Positions 50,526 to 59,397 of a DNA stretch of 61,385 nt are shown piece by piece. Each line of letters starts with the position of its first letter. Positions within the stretch are counted from its first letter, which is position 1. Where the stretch lies: the NCBI GenBank assembly GCA_946638615.1, contig CAMPBO010000003.1, positions 1-61,385 on the forward strand. Reading direction: 5' to 3'. A program made the position numbers and the translations under genes. The notes beneath the pieces are model-generated. The model was not told the DNA's origin and made no database searches. It worked only from the letters and a program-made list of their open reading frames with translations. Origin of the DNA: an uncultured Candidatus Saccharibacteria bacterium (GTDB lineage: Bacteria > Patescibacteriota > Saccharimonadia > Saccharimonadales > Saccharimonadaceae).

Positions 50526-51734
50526 TTAGACGCTGACGGAATTCACGAGGGAGTAGATTGGAAGAAGTGTACCACCAACTACGACGCCGATAAGGCCGGC
50601 CATAATGACCATTAAGATTGGCTCAATCATAGTAGAGATGTTGTTGATTTGTTCTTCGAGCTCGGTTTCGTAAACCTGGGCGGCTTTACCTAACATTTCG
50701 TCAATTTTGCCAGACTCTTCACCGATTGAAGACATCTGCGGGACAAGCGGAAGCATATATTCCCTATCGCGTAAAGCTTCGGAAAGTGGCTTACCACCTT
50801 TAATAATTTCAAGAGATTTGTTGTATTCCTCTTCAACTACACTATTGGAGACAGATTCTATGGAAATCTTAACCGAATCAAGCATCGGCACGCCAGTTGC
50901 AAGCATCATTTCGCAAGTACGAGCAAAGCGCGAAACATAAAGTTTGCGAAATAGCCCACCAAAAATAGGCACACTAATTTTGAAGGTATCCATAGCTTTG
51001 CGACCAAATGCAGTACGCTTAACCGCAAAATAAATACCAGCAATAATGCCACCAATAAATAAAGCAACTAGCCACCAGAAATTACCGAAGAAACTAGAAA
51101 TCATGGTAAGGATTTTAGTAAGAGCGGGCAATTCCTTATTCATATCGGAATAGAGATTATCTACTTGTGGAACCACCATAATCATCATAAAGGCAAGCAC
51201 CGCAATAATGACAACCAAAATAATAGCAGGATAAACCAAGGCGCCACGGATTTTGCTCATCATGGCGGCGTCTTTCTCTTCCTGATCGGCGAGACGTTTT
51301 AAGGCAATATCGAGAGTACCAGAAGTTTCGCCAGCTTGAATCAAAGCTAGATAAACGCCATTAAAAACATCCGGAAACTGAGCGAAAGCGTCGTGGAGGC
51401 TCTTGCCAGATTCGACAGCAGCAAGAATCTCTTCAATAATTGCCTTCATGCCTTTGCTCTGGGTCTGTTCAACAACGGTGCGAAGGCTACCGGCAAGTGG
51501 GAGACCAGCGCCGATGAGAGTCGCAAGCTGACGCGTAAAAGTAATGCGGTCTTTGTTGGTGACACGAGTTTGCTGTTTACCAAAAATCCCAGCTCCTTCT
51601 TCGGTGACTGACTCAGGAATGTAACCTTGATCAATCAAGAGTCGACCTGCAATTTGTTCGGTTTCAGCTTGGATGCTGCCTTTGACAATTTTACCAGTGG
51701 ACTTTTCTTTGGCTTTGTAATTAAACCGCTTCAT
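50526..51734 (-). CDS. pilC: Type IV pilus inner membrane platform protein PilC
   Basis: The 402-residue GspF-family protein has two T2SSF domains (FTRQLATLIGAGLPLAGSLRTV and FARTCEMMLATGVPMLDSVKI) and three membrane helices. It anchors the PilB and PilT motors. It is the last gene of the pilM-N-O-x-B-T-C operon, one base after pilT. Confidence 0.95.
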   Translation of the reverse strand: MKRFNYKAKEKSTGKIVKGSIQAETEQIAGRLLIDQGYIPESVTEEGAGIFGKQQTRVTNKDRITFTRQLATLIGAGLPLAGSLRTVVEQTQSKGMKAIIEEILAAVESGKSLHDAFAQFPDVFNGVYLALIQAGETSGTLDIALKRLADQEEKDAAMMSKIRGALVYPAIILVVIIAVLAFMMIMVVPQVDNLYSDMNKELPALTKILTMISSFFGNFWWLVALFIGGIIAGIYFAVKRTAFGRKAMDTFKISVPIFGGLFRKLYVSRFARTCEMMLATGVPMLDSVKISIESVSNSVVEEEYNKSLEIIKGGKPLSEALRDREYMLPLVPQMSSIGEESGKIDEMLGKAAQVYETELEEQINNISTMIEPILMVIMAGLIGVVVGGTLLPIYSLVNSVSV

Positions 51735-51735
51735 T

Positions 51736-52824
51736 TTAGCCTTTCACCAAACGATTAAGTTCATTGATATCGACAGCATATTCGCGAGCAGAATCGTAAG
51801 TGATGACGCCAGTCTGAACAAACTTAGCCAAAGTGCGATCCATAGTTTGCATTCCCTGTTCAGCACTAGTTTGAATAACAGTATCAAGCTGATGAGTTTT
51901 ACCATCACGAATAAGTGCCCGAATAGCAGAATTTGCTATCATAATCTCGGCAGCTGCAACTCGGCCACCGCCAATAGCTGGAACGAGCCTTTGAGCACAA
52001 ATAGCCATGAGAATATTGGAAAGTTGCGAACGAACTTGAGGTTGCTGATGAGCTGGAAAAACATCAATCATACGATCGATCGATTGCGCAGCTGAATTAG
52101 TATGAAGAGTAGCAAAAACTAAATGACCAGTTTCAGCAATAGTAATAGCAGCCTGAATAGTCTCAAGATCACGCATCTCGCCAATCAGTACAACGTCAGG
52201 ATCTTCACGTAATGCCGAACGAAGAGCCGCCGCAAAACTGAATGTATCGTAGTGAACCTCGCGTTGAGCAATCACGGAACGTTGAGAGCGATGCGTGAAT
52301 TCAATCGGGTCTTCGATAGTTATAATGTGCACGGATTTTTCGCGATTAATTTTATCAATAAGTGCAGCTAAAGTAGTAGATTTGCCAGAACCTGTTGGCC
52401 CAGTAACAAGAACAAGTCCTCTTGGGAATTCAGCAAAAGTTTCAACAATTGGGGGCATGCCTAAATCGTTGATGTTCTTGATTTGATTGGGGATTAACCG
52501 AAAAGCAGCGGCGAGCTTGCCTCTTTCATGAAAAGCATTAACACGAAAACGAGCAATATCGCCAAAAGCAAATGAATAGTCAAACTCTTTGTCTTTAACA
52601 AGAATTTTTTGTTGATCTTCGTCAAGTGTGGCAAAAATTAAATTTCTCACAATATCTTCCGATAAGGACGGAATACCTACGATGGGTGTCAACACGCCAT
52701 CGATGCGTAAAATTGGTGGAAGCCCGTATTGAATATGAAGGTCGGACGCATTTCGTTTAATACATTCTTCGAGTAGGGTTTCGATTCTTGGTGGAGTGAT
52801 TGTTTGCTGCCCACTGTTTTCCAT
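51736..52824 (-). CDS. pilT: Type IV pilus retraction ATPase PilT
   Basis: A 362-residue secretion ATPase with Walker A GPTGSGKSTTLAALI, the Asp box, Walker B-like PDVVLIGEMRDLETI, the His box HLVFATLHTNSAAQSIDRMIDVFP and the PilT-type AIRALIRDGKTHQLDTVIQTSAEQGMQTMD. It powers pilus retraction and twitching. TGC-TATAAT lies six bases before ATG, so retraction can be expressed apart from the upstream operon. Confidence 0.96.
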   Translation of the reverse strand: MENSGQQTITPPRIETLLEECIKRNASDLHIQYGLPPILRIDGVLTPIVGIPSLSEDIVRNLIFATLDEDQQKILVKDKEFDYSFAFGDIARFRVNAFHERGKLAAAFRLIPNQIKNINDLGMPPIVETFAEFPRGLVLVTGPTGSGKSTTLAALIDKINREKSVHIITIEDPIEFTHRSQRSVIAQREVHYDTFSFAAALRSALREDPDVVLIGEMRDLETIQAAITIAETGHLVFATLHTNSAAQSIDRMIDVFPAHQQPQVRSQLSNILMAICAQRLVPAIGGGRVAAAEIMIANSAIRALIRDGKTHQLDTVIQTSAEQGMQTMDRTLAKFVQTGVITYDSAREYAVDINELNRLVKG

Positions 52825-52830
52825 AACATT

Positions 52831-52836
52831 ATTATA
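52831..52836 (-). promoter_or_regulatory. Extended -10 promoter, leaderless start of pilT
   Basis: TGC-TATAAT on the minus strand, six bases before the pilT ATG, in the short gap after pilB. Confidence 0.65.
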
Positions 52837-52845
52837 GCATAAGTT

Positions 52846-54609
52846 TTATGACAAGTCACTAGCTACGCGATTAACCTCTTCTATGGTTGTGATGCCTGAC
52901 AGAACTTTTAAAATACCATCTTGACGCATAGTGACAGTACCTTTAGACCTTGCAAGGCGCATAATCTCATTAGCAGTGGCGTGACTAATGATAAGTTTTT
53001 GAATATCCTCGTCGACATCAATGGTTTCATAAAGCCCAGCACGACCTTTATAACCACCTGGCGTTTCTTTGGTGTTCATTCCCTTTGCCAACATATAATG
53101 GTCTTCGTTTTTTACTGGAAGGCCTGGATAACCAAGGTCTTCACTAACATTAGCAACATCTTCTTGGCTCTTAGGAAGTAGGTCGCCTACGATTGAGTTA
53201 ATTCCTTCAGTCTCAATTGGACTAGATTTATAGATTTCGCGTTTTTCGGTAATGCGACGAACAAGACGCTGTCCGATTACAACATTCAATGTAGAGGCGA
53301 GAAGAAATGGCTCTATGCCCATATCAAGAAGACGTGGTAAAATACCTGCCGCTGAGTTGGTATGAAGCGTACTAAAGACAAGGTGGCCAGTAAGTGCGGC
53401 TTGTACGGCCAGACTAGCGGTTTCAGAATCACGAATTTCCCCAACCATCACGACATCAGGGTCTTGGCGAAGAATGCTTCGAAGACCAGAAGCAAAAGTT
53501 AAACCAGCATCAACATTGACTTGAATTTGATTGATACCATCCATTTTATATTCAACTGGGTCTTCCAGGGTTACAATGTTAATTTCTTCAGATTTAATTT
53601 GCTGAATCAGCGCATAAAGGGTTGTAGATTTACCAGAACCTGTTGGACCAGAAGTTAGAATCATACCATTAGGCTTCTTGATACCAGTAAGAACATCACG
53701 GAGCGCACGACCGCTCATACCCATTTTTTCAATCTCCATAGAAACACCAGTTTTATCAAGAAGACGAATTACAACTTGCTCGCCCCAAGTAACTGGAGAA
53801 ATCGCAATACGAAGGTCAATTTCCTGATCATCTACCAATACCGTAAATTGGCCATCCTGTGGAATGCGATGCTCATCGATTTTAAGATTGCTTAAAATTT
53901 TGATACGAGAAACAAGGGCGGGGGCAACAGTCTTGGGAAGTTCCATGATTTTACGCAAAACACCATCAATGCGACAACGAATAACGAGAGAGTTTTCGAG
54001 TGGCTCGATATGAATATCGGAAGCTTTAGTTTTGGCGGCATAACTTAGGATAGTGGTAAGAGCTTTTGAAATTGGTGAATCCTGGACGATAGTTTTAACA
54101 TTAGATTTAGCTTCTTCGGCGGCTTCTTCGTTGGTTTCTTTGACTGCTTCCTTGACGCCAGAAAAATCACCATGATATTTGTCAAGCATTTCACGAATGC
54201 CACGTTCAGATGACATCCAAACTCGAAGAGGCTGATTAATAAGATTAGATAGATAATCAATCGCTTGAACGTTCGTGGCATCGACCATCGCAACATTCAA
54301 CATACCATCTTTTTCGCCGAGCGGAATGGCCAATACACGAGCAGAAGCTTCACCAGGAATTTTTTGGAGAATATCTTGATCAATGGTGATATTTTTAAGT
54401 TCGACGTAAGGAACTCCAATAATGGCAGCAGTAGCACGAGCAACCATGTCTTCGCTAATTAATTTTTGCTTAATAAGTTCAGCAAGTACTGGTTCATTCT
54501 TGGCTTCAGTCTCTGCTTTGATATTATAAACAAGATTAGCGTCAGCTAGGCCTTCACTTAGAAGAAGGTTAATAATTCTCTCTTCGGCATCCTTAGTAAG
54601 TAACGCCAT
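52846..54609 (-). CDS. pilB: Type IV pilus assembly ATPase PilB
   Basis: The 587-residue GspE-type motor has an N-terminal MshEN domain (ELIKQKLISEDMVARATAAIIGVPYVEL), Walker A GPTGSGKSTTLYALIQQ, Walker B PDVVMVGEIRDSETASLAVQ and the His box HLVFSTLHTNSAAG. The tetracysteine zinc motif usually before GYKGRxGxYE is missing; that stretch reads AKGMNTKETPGGYKGRAGLYE. It extends the pilus. It overlaps no gene; the small membrane gene upstream ends two bases away. Confidence 0.95.
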   Translation of the reverse strand: MALLTKDAEERIINLLLSEGLADANLVYNIKAETEAKNEPVLAELIKQKLISEDMVARATAAIIGVPYVELKNITIDQDILQKIPGEASARVLAIPLGEKDGMLNVAMVDATNVQAIDYLSNLINQPLRVWMSSERGIREMLDKYHGDFSGVKEAVKETNEEAAEEAKSNVKTIVQDSPISKALTTILSYAAKTKASDIHIEPLENSLVIRCRIDGVLRKIMELPKTVAPALVSRIKILSNLKIDEHRIPQDGQFTVLVDDQEIDLRIAISPVTWGEQVVIRLLDKTGVSMEIEKMGMSGRALRDVLTGIKKPNGMILTSGPTGSGKSTTLYALIQQIKSEEINIVTLEDPVEYKMDGINQIQVNVDAGLTFASGLRSILRQDPDVVMVGEIRDSETASLAVQAALTGHLVFSTLHTNSAAGILPRLLDMGIEPFLLASTLNVVIGQRLVRRITEKREIYKSSPIETEGINSIVGDLLPKSQEDVANVSEDLGYPGLPVKNEDHYMLAKGMNTKETPGGYKGRAGLYETIDVDEDIQKLIISHATANEIMRLARSKGTVTMRQDGILKVLSGITTIEEVNRVASDLS

Positions 54610-54611
54610 TT

Positions 54612-54929
54612 TTATTTCTCCGTGGATTCGTCTGGTTTTACAATGTCATCGTCAGAAACGTCAGTATCTTCTTGATAAAGCGCATCATCAAGGCATTCAC
54701 CATTCTCGTCATATTCAGTACAGCTTCCTACATAAACTTCGACTGTAGGATTAAGAGCTCTATAATTGAATAGTTCAATGTCTGGTTCAATATAATCGGC
54801 CCCAATGGATGAATCTACTGAAGTATAAGTAAATTCTCCAACGGAAGGAATAATCATATTAGTAACAAAATAAGCAACTATCGTACCAACAACACCTATA
54901 ACAATTACAGTGGCTAGATTAGCTTTCAT
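54612..54929 (-). CDS. Small membrane protein of pilus operon
   Basis: The 105-residue protein has one N-terminal membrane helix (residues ~5-27) and an acidic outer part with one possible disulfide (SCTEYDENGECLDD). Position between PilO-like and PilB suggests a pilus assembly role, possibly in place of PilP, but I see no homology to PilP. Confidence 0.6.
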   Translation of the reverse strand: MKANLATVIVIGVVGTIVAYFVTNMIIPSVGEFTYTSVDSSIGADYIEPDIELFNYRALNPTVEVYVGSCTEYDENGECLDDALYQEDTDVSDDDIVKPDESTEK

Positions 54930-54931
54930 AA

Positions 54932-55837
54932 TTAATTAGTCTCCTCTCCTGTGGTTGAGTTATCGGCGCTTAGATTATTTATATTAACTGACTTGTTTGT
55001 CTCTTCGATTTTAGATTCACTCATATAATGAGCAGTTGCCTGAGCATTAAGAGTTAGTGAGTCATTTCCGCTCCATTCAATAGTGGCACGTTCAATATTA
55101 AATTCACGAATGGAGCGTTCAATATTGCTAAGAGTCTTCATAGTGGTGCTAGTTCCTGCCTCAATAGATAAATTAACTGATATTGAAAAAAGATTTTTGC
55201 CAAGATCTGAAGCTTGACTTGTCCCGCTCGGACTGAGAGATTCTGGTTCCCATCCCGAAATGATAAAAAGTCGATTAAGGCTAGCGAGTAAAGCTTCTTC
55301 GTTTTTGAAAGCAGGCAAAGCATCAGGGATAATGCGAAGAGCTGAACAGCTTCTAATGAGTCGACTAGCGGCCGATAACTCTTCGGTATTTGCGGCCTGG
55401 TCATAAATATCGTTTAATTCTTTATAGGTATAATTTTTACCAGTGACTGGGCTAAGACAATCTGAGTTATCTTCTTTGGGTACAGAGTTTAATGCTTGAT
55501 TTGCAGCTAGATTTTCAAGAATATTTGCTCGAAGTGTACCTGGTATCTCAGAAACTTCAATACTATCGGGGTAGCATTTTTTTAATTCCTCATCGGAATA
55601 AATACGACCACTAGGGCTTTTGCAAACTCCTAAAGTCTTGATGACATCCGTATATGCCACAATAGATTGTTCTTCACCCATAATTATTTCGGTATTGAAT
55701 GAAATAACTTTTATAAAATGCATCACCAATGCGATAGCGACACCAAGAAAAGCTGCTGCGCCAAGTACTGCAAGCAACATATATTGTTCAGCTTCTGAAA
55801 TTTTGACGCGTTTGCCAGCGGCTATATTTTTGGCCAT
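54932..55837 (-). CDS. PilO-like pilus alignment protein
   Basis: The 301-residue protein has one membrane helix (residues ~18-42, YMLLAVLGAAAFLGVAIALVM), a helical stalk and a C-terminal ferredoxin-like domain (NLFSISVNLSIEAGTSTTMKTLSNIERSIREFNIERATIEW) typical of PilO. PilO dimerises with PilN across the membrane. It follows the PilN-like gene immediately. Confidence 0.75.
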   Translation of the reverse strand: MAKNIAAGKRVKISEAEQYMLLAVLGAAAFLGVAIALVMHFIKVISFNTEIIMGEEQSIVAYTDVIKTLGVCKSPSGRIYSDEELKKCYPDSIEVSEIPGTLRANILENLAANQALNSVPKEDNSDCLSPVTGKNYTYKELNDIYDQAANTEELSAASRLIRSCSALRIIPDALPAFKNEEALLASLNRLFIISGWEPESLSPSGTSQASDLGKNLFSISVNLSIEAGTSTTMKTLSNIERSIREFNIERATIEWSGNDSLTLNAQATAHYMSESKIEETNKSVNINNLSADNSTTGEETN

Positions 55838-57109
55838 TTAATTACCTCCTTTACATGCGGTGTCATCTTTAGCACAATCTTTAGCACGCTGACCAAACAT
55901 AGCCTGGATTTGAACATAAGAATCTGTAACGTTATAGCGACCCGCTGGAGCTAAAGCTAACATGTGGGTATTATTAAAATCATAAACTTTAGGTTCAAGT
56001 ATGATGTTTGCAGAAAAACGTAAAACTAAATCTTCGGATGCATCACGACCATTAGATGATTCGACGATAGTAATTCCGTCATCACCTTCTGGTACAAGAA
56101 GACAAGTATCGTTATAGCTGACCCATGTAGTGTTGCCAGTAGTAGCAACGACAGTTCCTCCATTATTATTGGTATATTCAAAACTATCGTAGCCAGAATA
56201 TGAAATACAAGAACTTTCAAAATGTGGAACATTCTGAATCGTACCACTTCTGTCGATAGAAGCAGCACCATCAACAGAATTTTCAGAGTCTTCGGAATAC
56301 CATTTGGCAAATTGCGGAGTACGCCAAATTCGGACGACTGGTAAGCCATTATAGCTTTCGATTTCGTAGCCACTATCGCCAGATTCTTCTTCAAAATCAG
56401 CCGAAACATTACAACCATCACCCTCAATCGTCCAATAAGCATAAATCGATTTTGTTTCTAAGTCAGTAAAAAATGCACCACTATCATTTGTTTCAATCAT
56501 ACAATACGCAGGAATAGTGTTGTTATATTTATCAACATAACGACCATAATCATAACGCATGTATTTCATGCTTTTTTTGAATGAATCAAGAACATTATAA
56601 TCAATGTAAGGTGGACGTCCAGCATTAGCTTGAGCGTCAAAAACAAAAGAAGGATTATCCCCTGATAAATCTACACTCAACTCAGATATTCTAATATAGT
56701 CGGCTCCAGTAGGAAATAAAGCTGAAATAACATTAAATGTACGAGAAAGAACTTTCTTGTTAGACGTGATTTCTGAAAGGTTGGAGAGTTGATCTTTAAT
56801 AGTAAGAAAATAGTCTAAATCACCATAAGATTTGAGTTTGCTTGAAAGATTGTTGATGGTTTGTTTTTTCCCGTCGATAGCGGCTTGTTGCCCGCCAGCA
56901 ATCGTGCCAAAGATTGCTGTAATACCAACACTTGCAGCTGCAATTACAATACAAAGAAAGAAGATAAAATTGCGAAGCTTAAGAGATCTGATCATCTCGT
57001 CCTTAATATCAGGAACAAGATTAATCTCATTATGTCCACGATGATAGATTTTTTTGACTTTGGTAGTAAGTTTTTTGAAAATGTCTGAAAAATTATATTC
57101 TTTAGCCAT
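55838..57109 (-). CDS. PilN-like pilus alignment protein
   Basis: The 423-residue protein has the PilM-binding motif INLVP (residues ~29-33) before a membrane helix (residues ~48-72), then a coiled coil (IDGKKQTINNLSSKLKSYG) and a PilN-like fold. A ~250-residue C-terminal extension with a cysteine-containing beta domain goes beyond the usual ~200-residue PilN. It overlaps pilM by one base and the PilO-like gene follows directly. Confidence 0.75.
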   Translation of the reverse strand: MAKEYNFSDIFKKLTTKVKKIYHRGHNEINLVPDIKDEMIRSLKLRNFIFFLCIVIAAASVGITAIFGTIAGGQQAAIDGKKQTINNLSSKLKSYGDLDYFLTIKDQLSNLSEITSNKKVLSRTFNVISALFPTGADYIRISELSVDLSGDNPSFVFDAQANAGRPPYIDYNVLDSFKKSMKYMRYDYGRYVDKYNNTIPAYCMIETNDSGAFFTDLETKSIYAYWTIEGDGCNVSADFEEESGDSGYEIESYNGLPVVRIWRTPQFAKWYSEDSENSVDGAASIDRSGTIQNVPHFESSCISYSGYDSFEYTNNNGGTVVATTGNTTWVSYNDTCLLVPEGDDGITIVESSNGRDASEDLVLRFSANIILEPKVYDFNNTHMLALAPAGRYNVTDSYVQIQAMFGQRAKDCAKDDTACKGGN

Positions 57110-58155
57110 TAGTCATTGCTCCTTTCTGATAAACCAATAACAACTGCAAATTCACTGGCGACAGGCATAAGAGCTTGTTGTTGTTCAGGAGTGGTGCGAA
57201 CGAGTTGCCAAGGATTGCCTTTCATGGTCGGAACACTTGTTTTGGCTTCGATGTATTCTGAAAAGAGCGGAGTCATACTACCATAACCAGTAAGCACAAT
57301 ACCACCAACCTTGCCACCTAAATACTTAGTTCCAAAGAAACGAACCGATTTGGCAAGTTCGGACGCAAAATTATTAAGATGTGTATTAAGGATGCGAAAA
57401 ACTTGACCTTCGATCTGTGTTTCATCAAGGCCAAATTTGAGAATGAATTGACGAGACTGATCTTCACGAACACCAAGCCCATTAGCTACGGCGCTAACAA
57501 GAACACCAAAGCCACCTGGAATAGAGCGGACGAGCCGAGGTTGATTTTTATAAACAATCACAATGTCGGTAGATTTCTCGCCAAAATCAACTATCATGGT
57601 AGCATCAATAGCTCCCGGTATAGCCAGTGAGCGCGCCATAGCGAGTGGCTCTGGCTCCATAGCGATAATATTAAGACCAGTTTTTTCTACTGTTTCCATG
57701 GTTTCTTCAACATATTCTCTAGCAACAGAGCTAACAAGGATTTCGGTCTTAGCAGGGTCATTAGGACTAGGACCTAAAATATAAAAGTCAGCTTTGGCTT
57801 CGCTCATAGCCATTGGGACATATTTATCAAGTTCGTATTTGAACGATTTGGCAAGCTCGCCTTCGGGGAGTGTTTCGGTTTCAACAATAGAAGTAAAAGT
57901 TTTGCTGGCGGGTAAACCTAAGGCGATATTCTTAGTCTTAATGCCTGCTTGATTTACGGCACCAAGAATAGCTTCACCGAGACGCTTTCTGCCAAGTTCA
58001 GATGAATCTTGTACTAATTTGGGGCTGACTGGAACGTAGGCGTATTTTTGAAGAGTCCAACCATGTTGATTGCTACCAGAAAGTTGTACGATTCGCATCG
58101 AGTTTGTCCCGATATCTAGGGAGAAGAAGTCGCCCACGCCGTGCAATAAGTTCAT
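57109..58155 (-). CDS. pilM: Type IV pilus actin-like protein PilM
   Basis: The 348-residue protein has FFSLDIGTNSMRIVQLS, the ATP-binding MIVDFGEKSTDIVIV, and GGIVLTGYGSMTPLFSEY, as in PilM/FtsA-like proteins. It binds the PilN N-terminus in the cytoplasm. It is first in the pilus operon; TATAAT (58163-58168) lies seven bases before ATG, here with TGnn rather than TGn. Confidence 0.95.
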   Translation of the reverse strand: MNLLHGVGDFFSLDIGTNSMRIVQLSGSNQHGWTLQKYAYVPVSPKLVQDSSELGRKRLGEAILGAVNQAGIKTKNIALGLPASKTFTSIVETETLPEGELAKSFKYELDKYVPMAMSEAKADFYILGPSPNDPAKTEILVSSVAREYVEETMETVEKTGLNIIAMEPEPLAMARSLAIPGAIDATMIVDFGEKSTDIVIVYKNQPRLVRSIPGGFGVLVSAVANGLGVREDQSRQFILKFGLDETQIEGQVFRILNTHLNNFASELAKSVRFFGTKYLGGKVGGIVLTGYGSMTPLFSEYIEAKTSVPTMKGNPWQLVRTTPEQQQALMPVASEFAVVIGLSERSND

Positions 58156-58162
58156 GCTTATT

Positions 58163-58168
58163 ATTATA
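58163..58168 (-). promoter_or_regulatory. -10 promoter, leaderless start of pilus operon
   Basis: TGCG-TATAAT on the minus strand, seven bases before the pilM ATG. Confidence 0.55.
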
Positions 58169-58191
58169 CGCAGTTATCACGTTAAAGTCAA

Positions 58192-58854
58192 TCAAAATAA
58201 TGATTGCTTAAGCCAATAAAAGCGTTCTTGATTCCCTGTCTTACCCTTAAGGTCGTTATCGCGTTTTTTGACGATAACGTAGTTGTTCTGCTTAAGCCAC
58301 TGCTCGAAATTTTTGATAATGTCACGACGAATTTTTTCGTTTTTGACGACGCCTTTATGCAACTGGTCTTCACGAGCTTCAAATTGCGGTTTTAGCATCA
58401 TGAGTAAATCTGTGTTTCTCGTGGGTAATTTTTTTAAGTAGGTTAGGATTTTTGTTAAAGAGAGGAATGAAACGTCGGCAACGACGGTGTTAATTTCTTT
58501 AGTCAATGGAAAATTGAAGATGTCGGTTTTTTCGTGAAGTTCGACGCGAGGATCGAAACGGAGAGGGGCCTTCATTTGGTGAGAGCCCTTCTCTACTGCG
58601 ATGACTTTTTTCGCGCCTTGTTCTAAGGCATATTCGGTGAAGCCGCCGGTCGAAGAACCGATGTCGAGAACGGTTTTGCCATGAAAATCAAAACCGAATG
58701 CCTTGGCGGCTTGAGAAAGCTTAACATATCCCCGGACGGGGACTCTCGACGGGTCCTGCCAGACCTCCCCCACTTCGCTAAAGCTCAGTGAGGGACCCCC
58801 TCCAGGTCTGTCACCCGTCCGTGTTACTTTATTTTTTCCGTTCGCGGTAGGCAT
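58192..58854 (-). CDS. tlyA: TlyA-like rRNA methyltransferase, S4 domain replaced
   Basis: Residues ~37-220 match the TlyA FtsJ-like methyltransferase: YVKLSQAAKAFGFDFHGKTVLDIGSSTGGFTEYALEQGAKKVIAVE and the ADVSFLSLTKIL motif, LLMMLKPQFEAR. The N-terminal S4 RNA-binding domain (~60 residues) is missing; in its place, codons ~12-36 are encoded by a palindromic element. The start at 58854 overlaps efp by 26 bases; a start at 58917 is also open. TlyA methylates 16S/23S rRNA; without S4 its targeting may differ. Confidence 0.8.
   Translation of the reverse strand: MPTANGKNKVTRTGDRPGGGPSLSFSEVGEVWQDPSRVPVRGYVKLSQAAKAFGFDFHGKTVLDIGSSTGGFTEYALEQGAKKVIAVEKGSHQMKAPLRFDPRVELHEKTDIFNFPLTKEINTVVADVSFLSLTKILTYLKKLPTRNTDLLMMLKPQFEAREDQLHKGVVKNEKIRRDIIKNFEQWLKQNNYVIVKKRDNDLKGKTGNQERFYWLKQSLF
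58748..58819. repeat. GGTCCTG palindromic element inside tlyA 5' end
   Basis: Arms GACGGGT/ACCCGTC (58748-58754, 58813-58819), AGACCT/AGGTCT (58761-58766, 58804-58809) and an inner CACT...AGTG stem. It shares GGGTCCTGCC...GTCACCCGTC with the copy at 44701. It stays in frame with the methyltransferase. Confidence 0.65.
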
Positions 58855-59389
58855 AAGTTTCCGTGTCGACTGAAACAATGTCGCCTTCTTTGATAAATGC
58901 TGGTACTTTGATGACAACGCCGGTCTCTAGGGTAGCATCTTTCATGACAGAAGTTGAGGTGTCGCCTTTGACGGCGGTCTCGGTGTAGGTTACGGTGAGC
59001 CAGAGATTTTTAGGAAGTACGAGGTTGATAGGAGAGCCATTGTAAAATTGGATTTCCATTTCATCACCGTCTTTCATAAAATCTTGCATATCGCCGACCA
59101 TATCTTTTGCAAGCTCGTATTGTTCAAAAGATTCTGGATCCATGAAATAGAACTTTTCATCATCTTTGTAGAGATATTGAACTTTACGAGTGGTAACTTC
59201 GGCTGGTTCGATTTTTTCTTGGCCTTTGAAAGTCTTAGGGAGTAAGGCCCCAGTGATAAGGTTTTTGACCTTAACGTTGACGATGGAACCACCTCGGCCC
59301 ATGACTTTTTGGGAATACTCAACTACTTTATACGGTTGACCGTCCAAAGTAATGAGGGTGTTTTTCTTTAAATCTGTTGGTCCGTACAT
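58829..59389 (-). CDS. efp: Elongation factor P
   Basis: The 186-residue protein rescues ribosomes stalled at polyproline. All three domains are present, with NLVLPKNLWLTVTYTE and GVVIKVPAFIKEGDIVSVDTETYAYRERKK at the end. The loop that carries the modified residue reads VMGRGGS, so the tip residue is Arg32, not lysine. It follows rpsR by eight bases. Confidence 0.96.
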   Translation of the reverse strand: MYGPTDLKKNTLITLDGQPYKVVEYSQKVMGRGGSIVNVKVKNLITGALLPKTFKGQEKIEPAEVTTRKVQYLYKDDEKFYFMDPESFEQYELAKDMVGDMQDFMKDGDEMEIQFYNGSPINLVLPKNLWLTVTYTETAVKGDTSTSVMKDATLETGVVIKVPAFIKEGDIVSVDTETYAYRERKK

Positions 59390-59397
59390 CTTACTCC

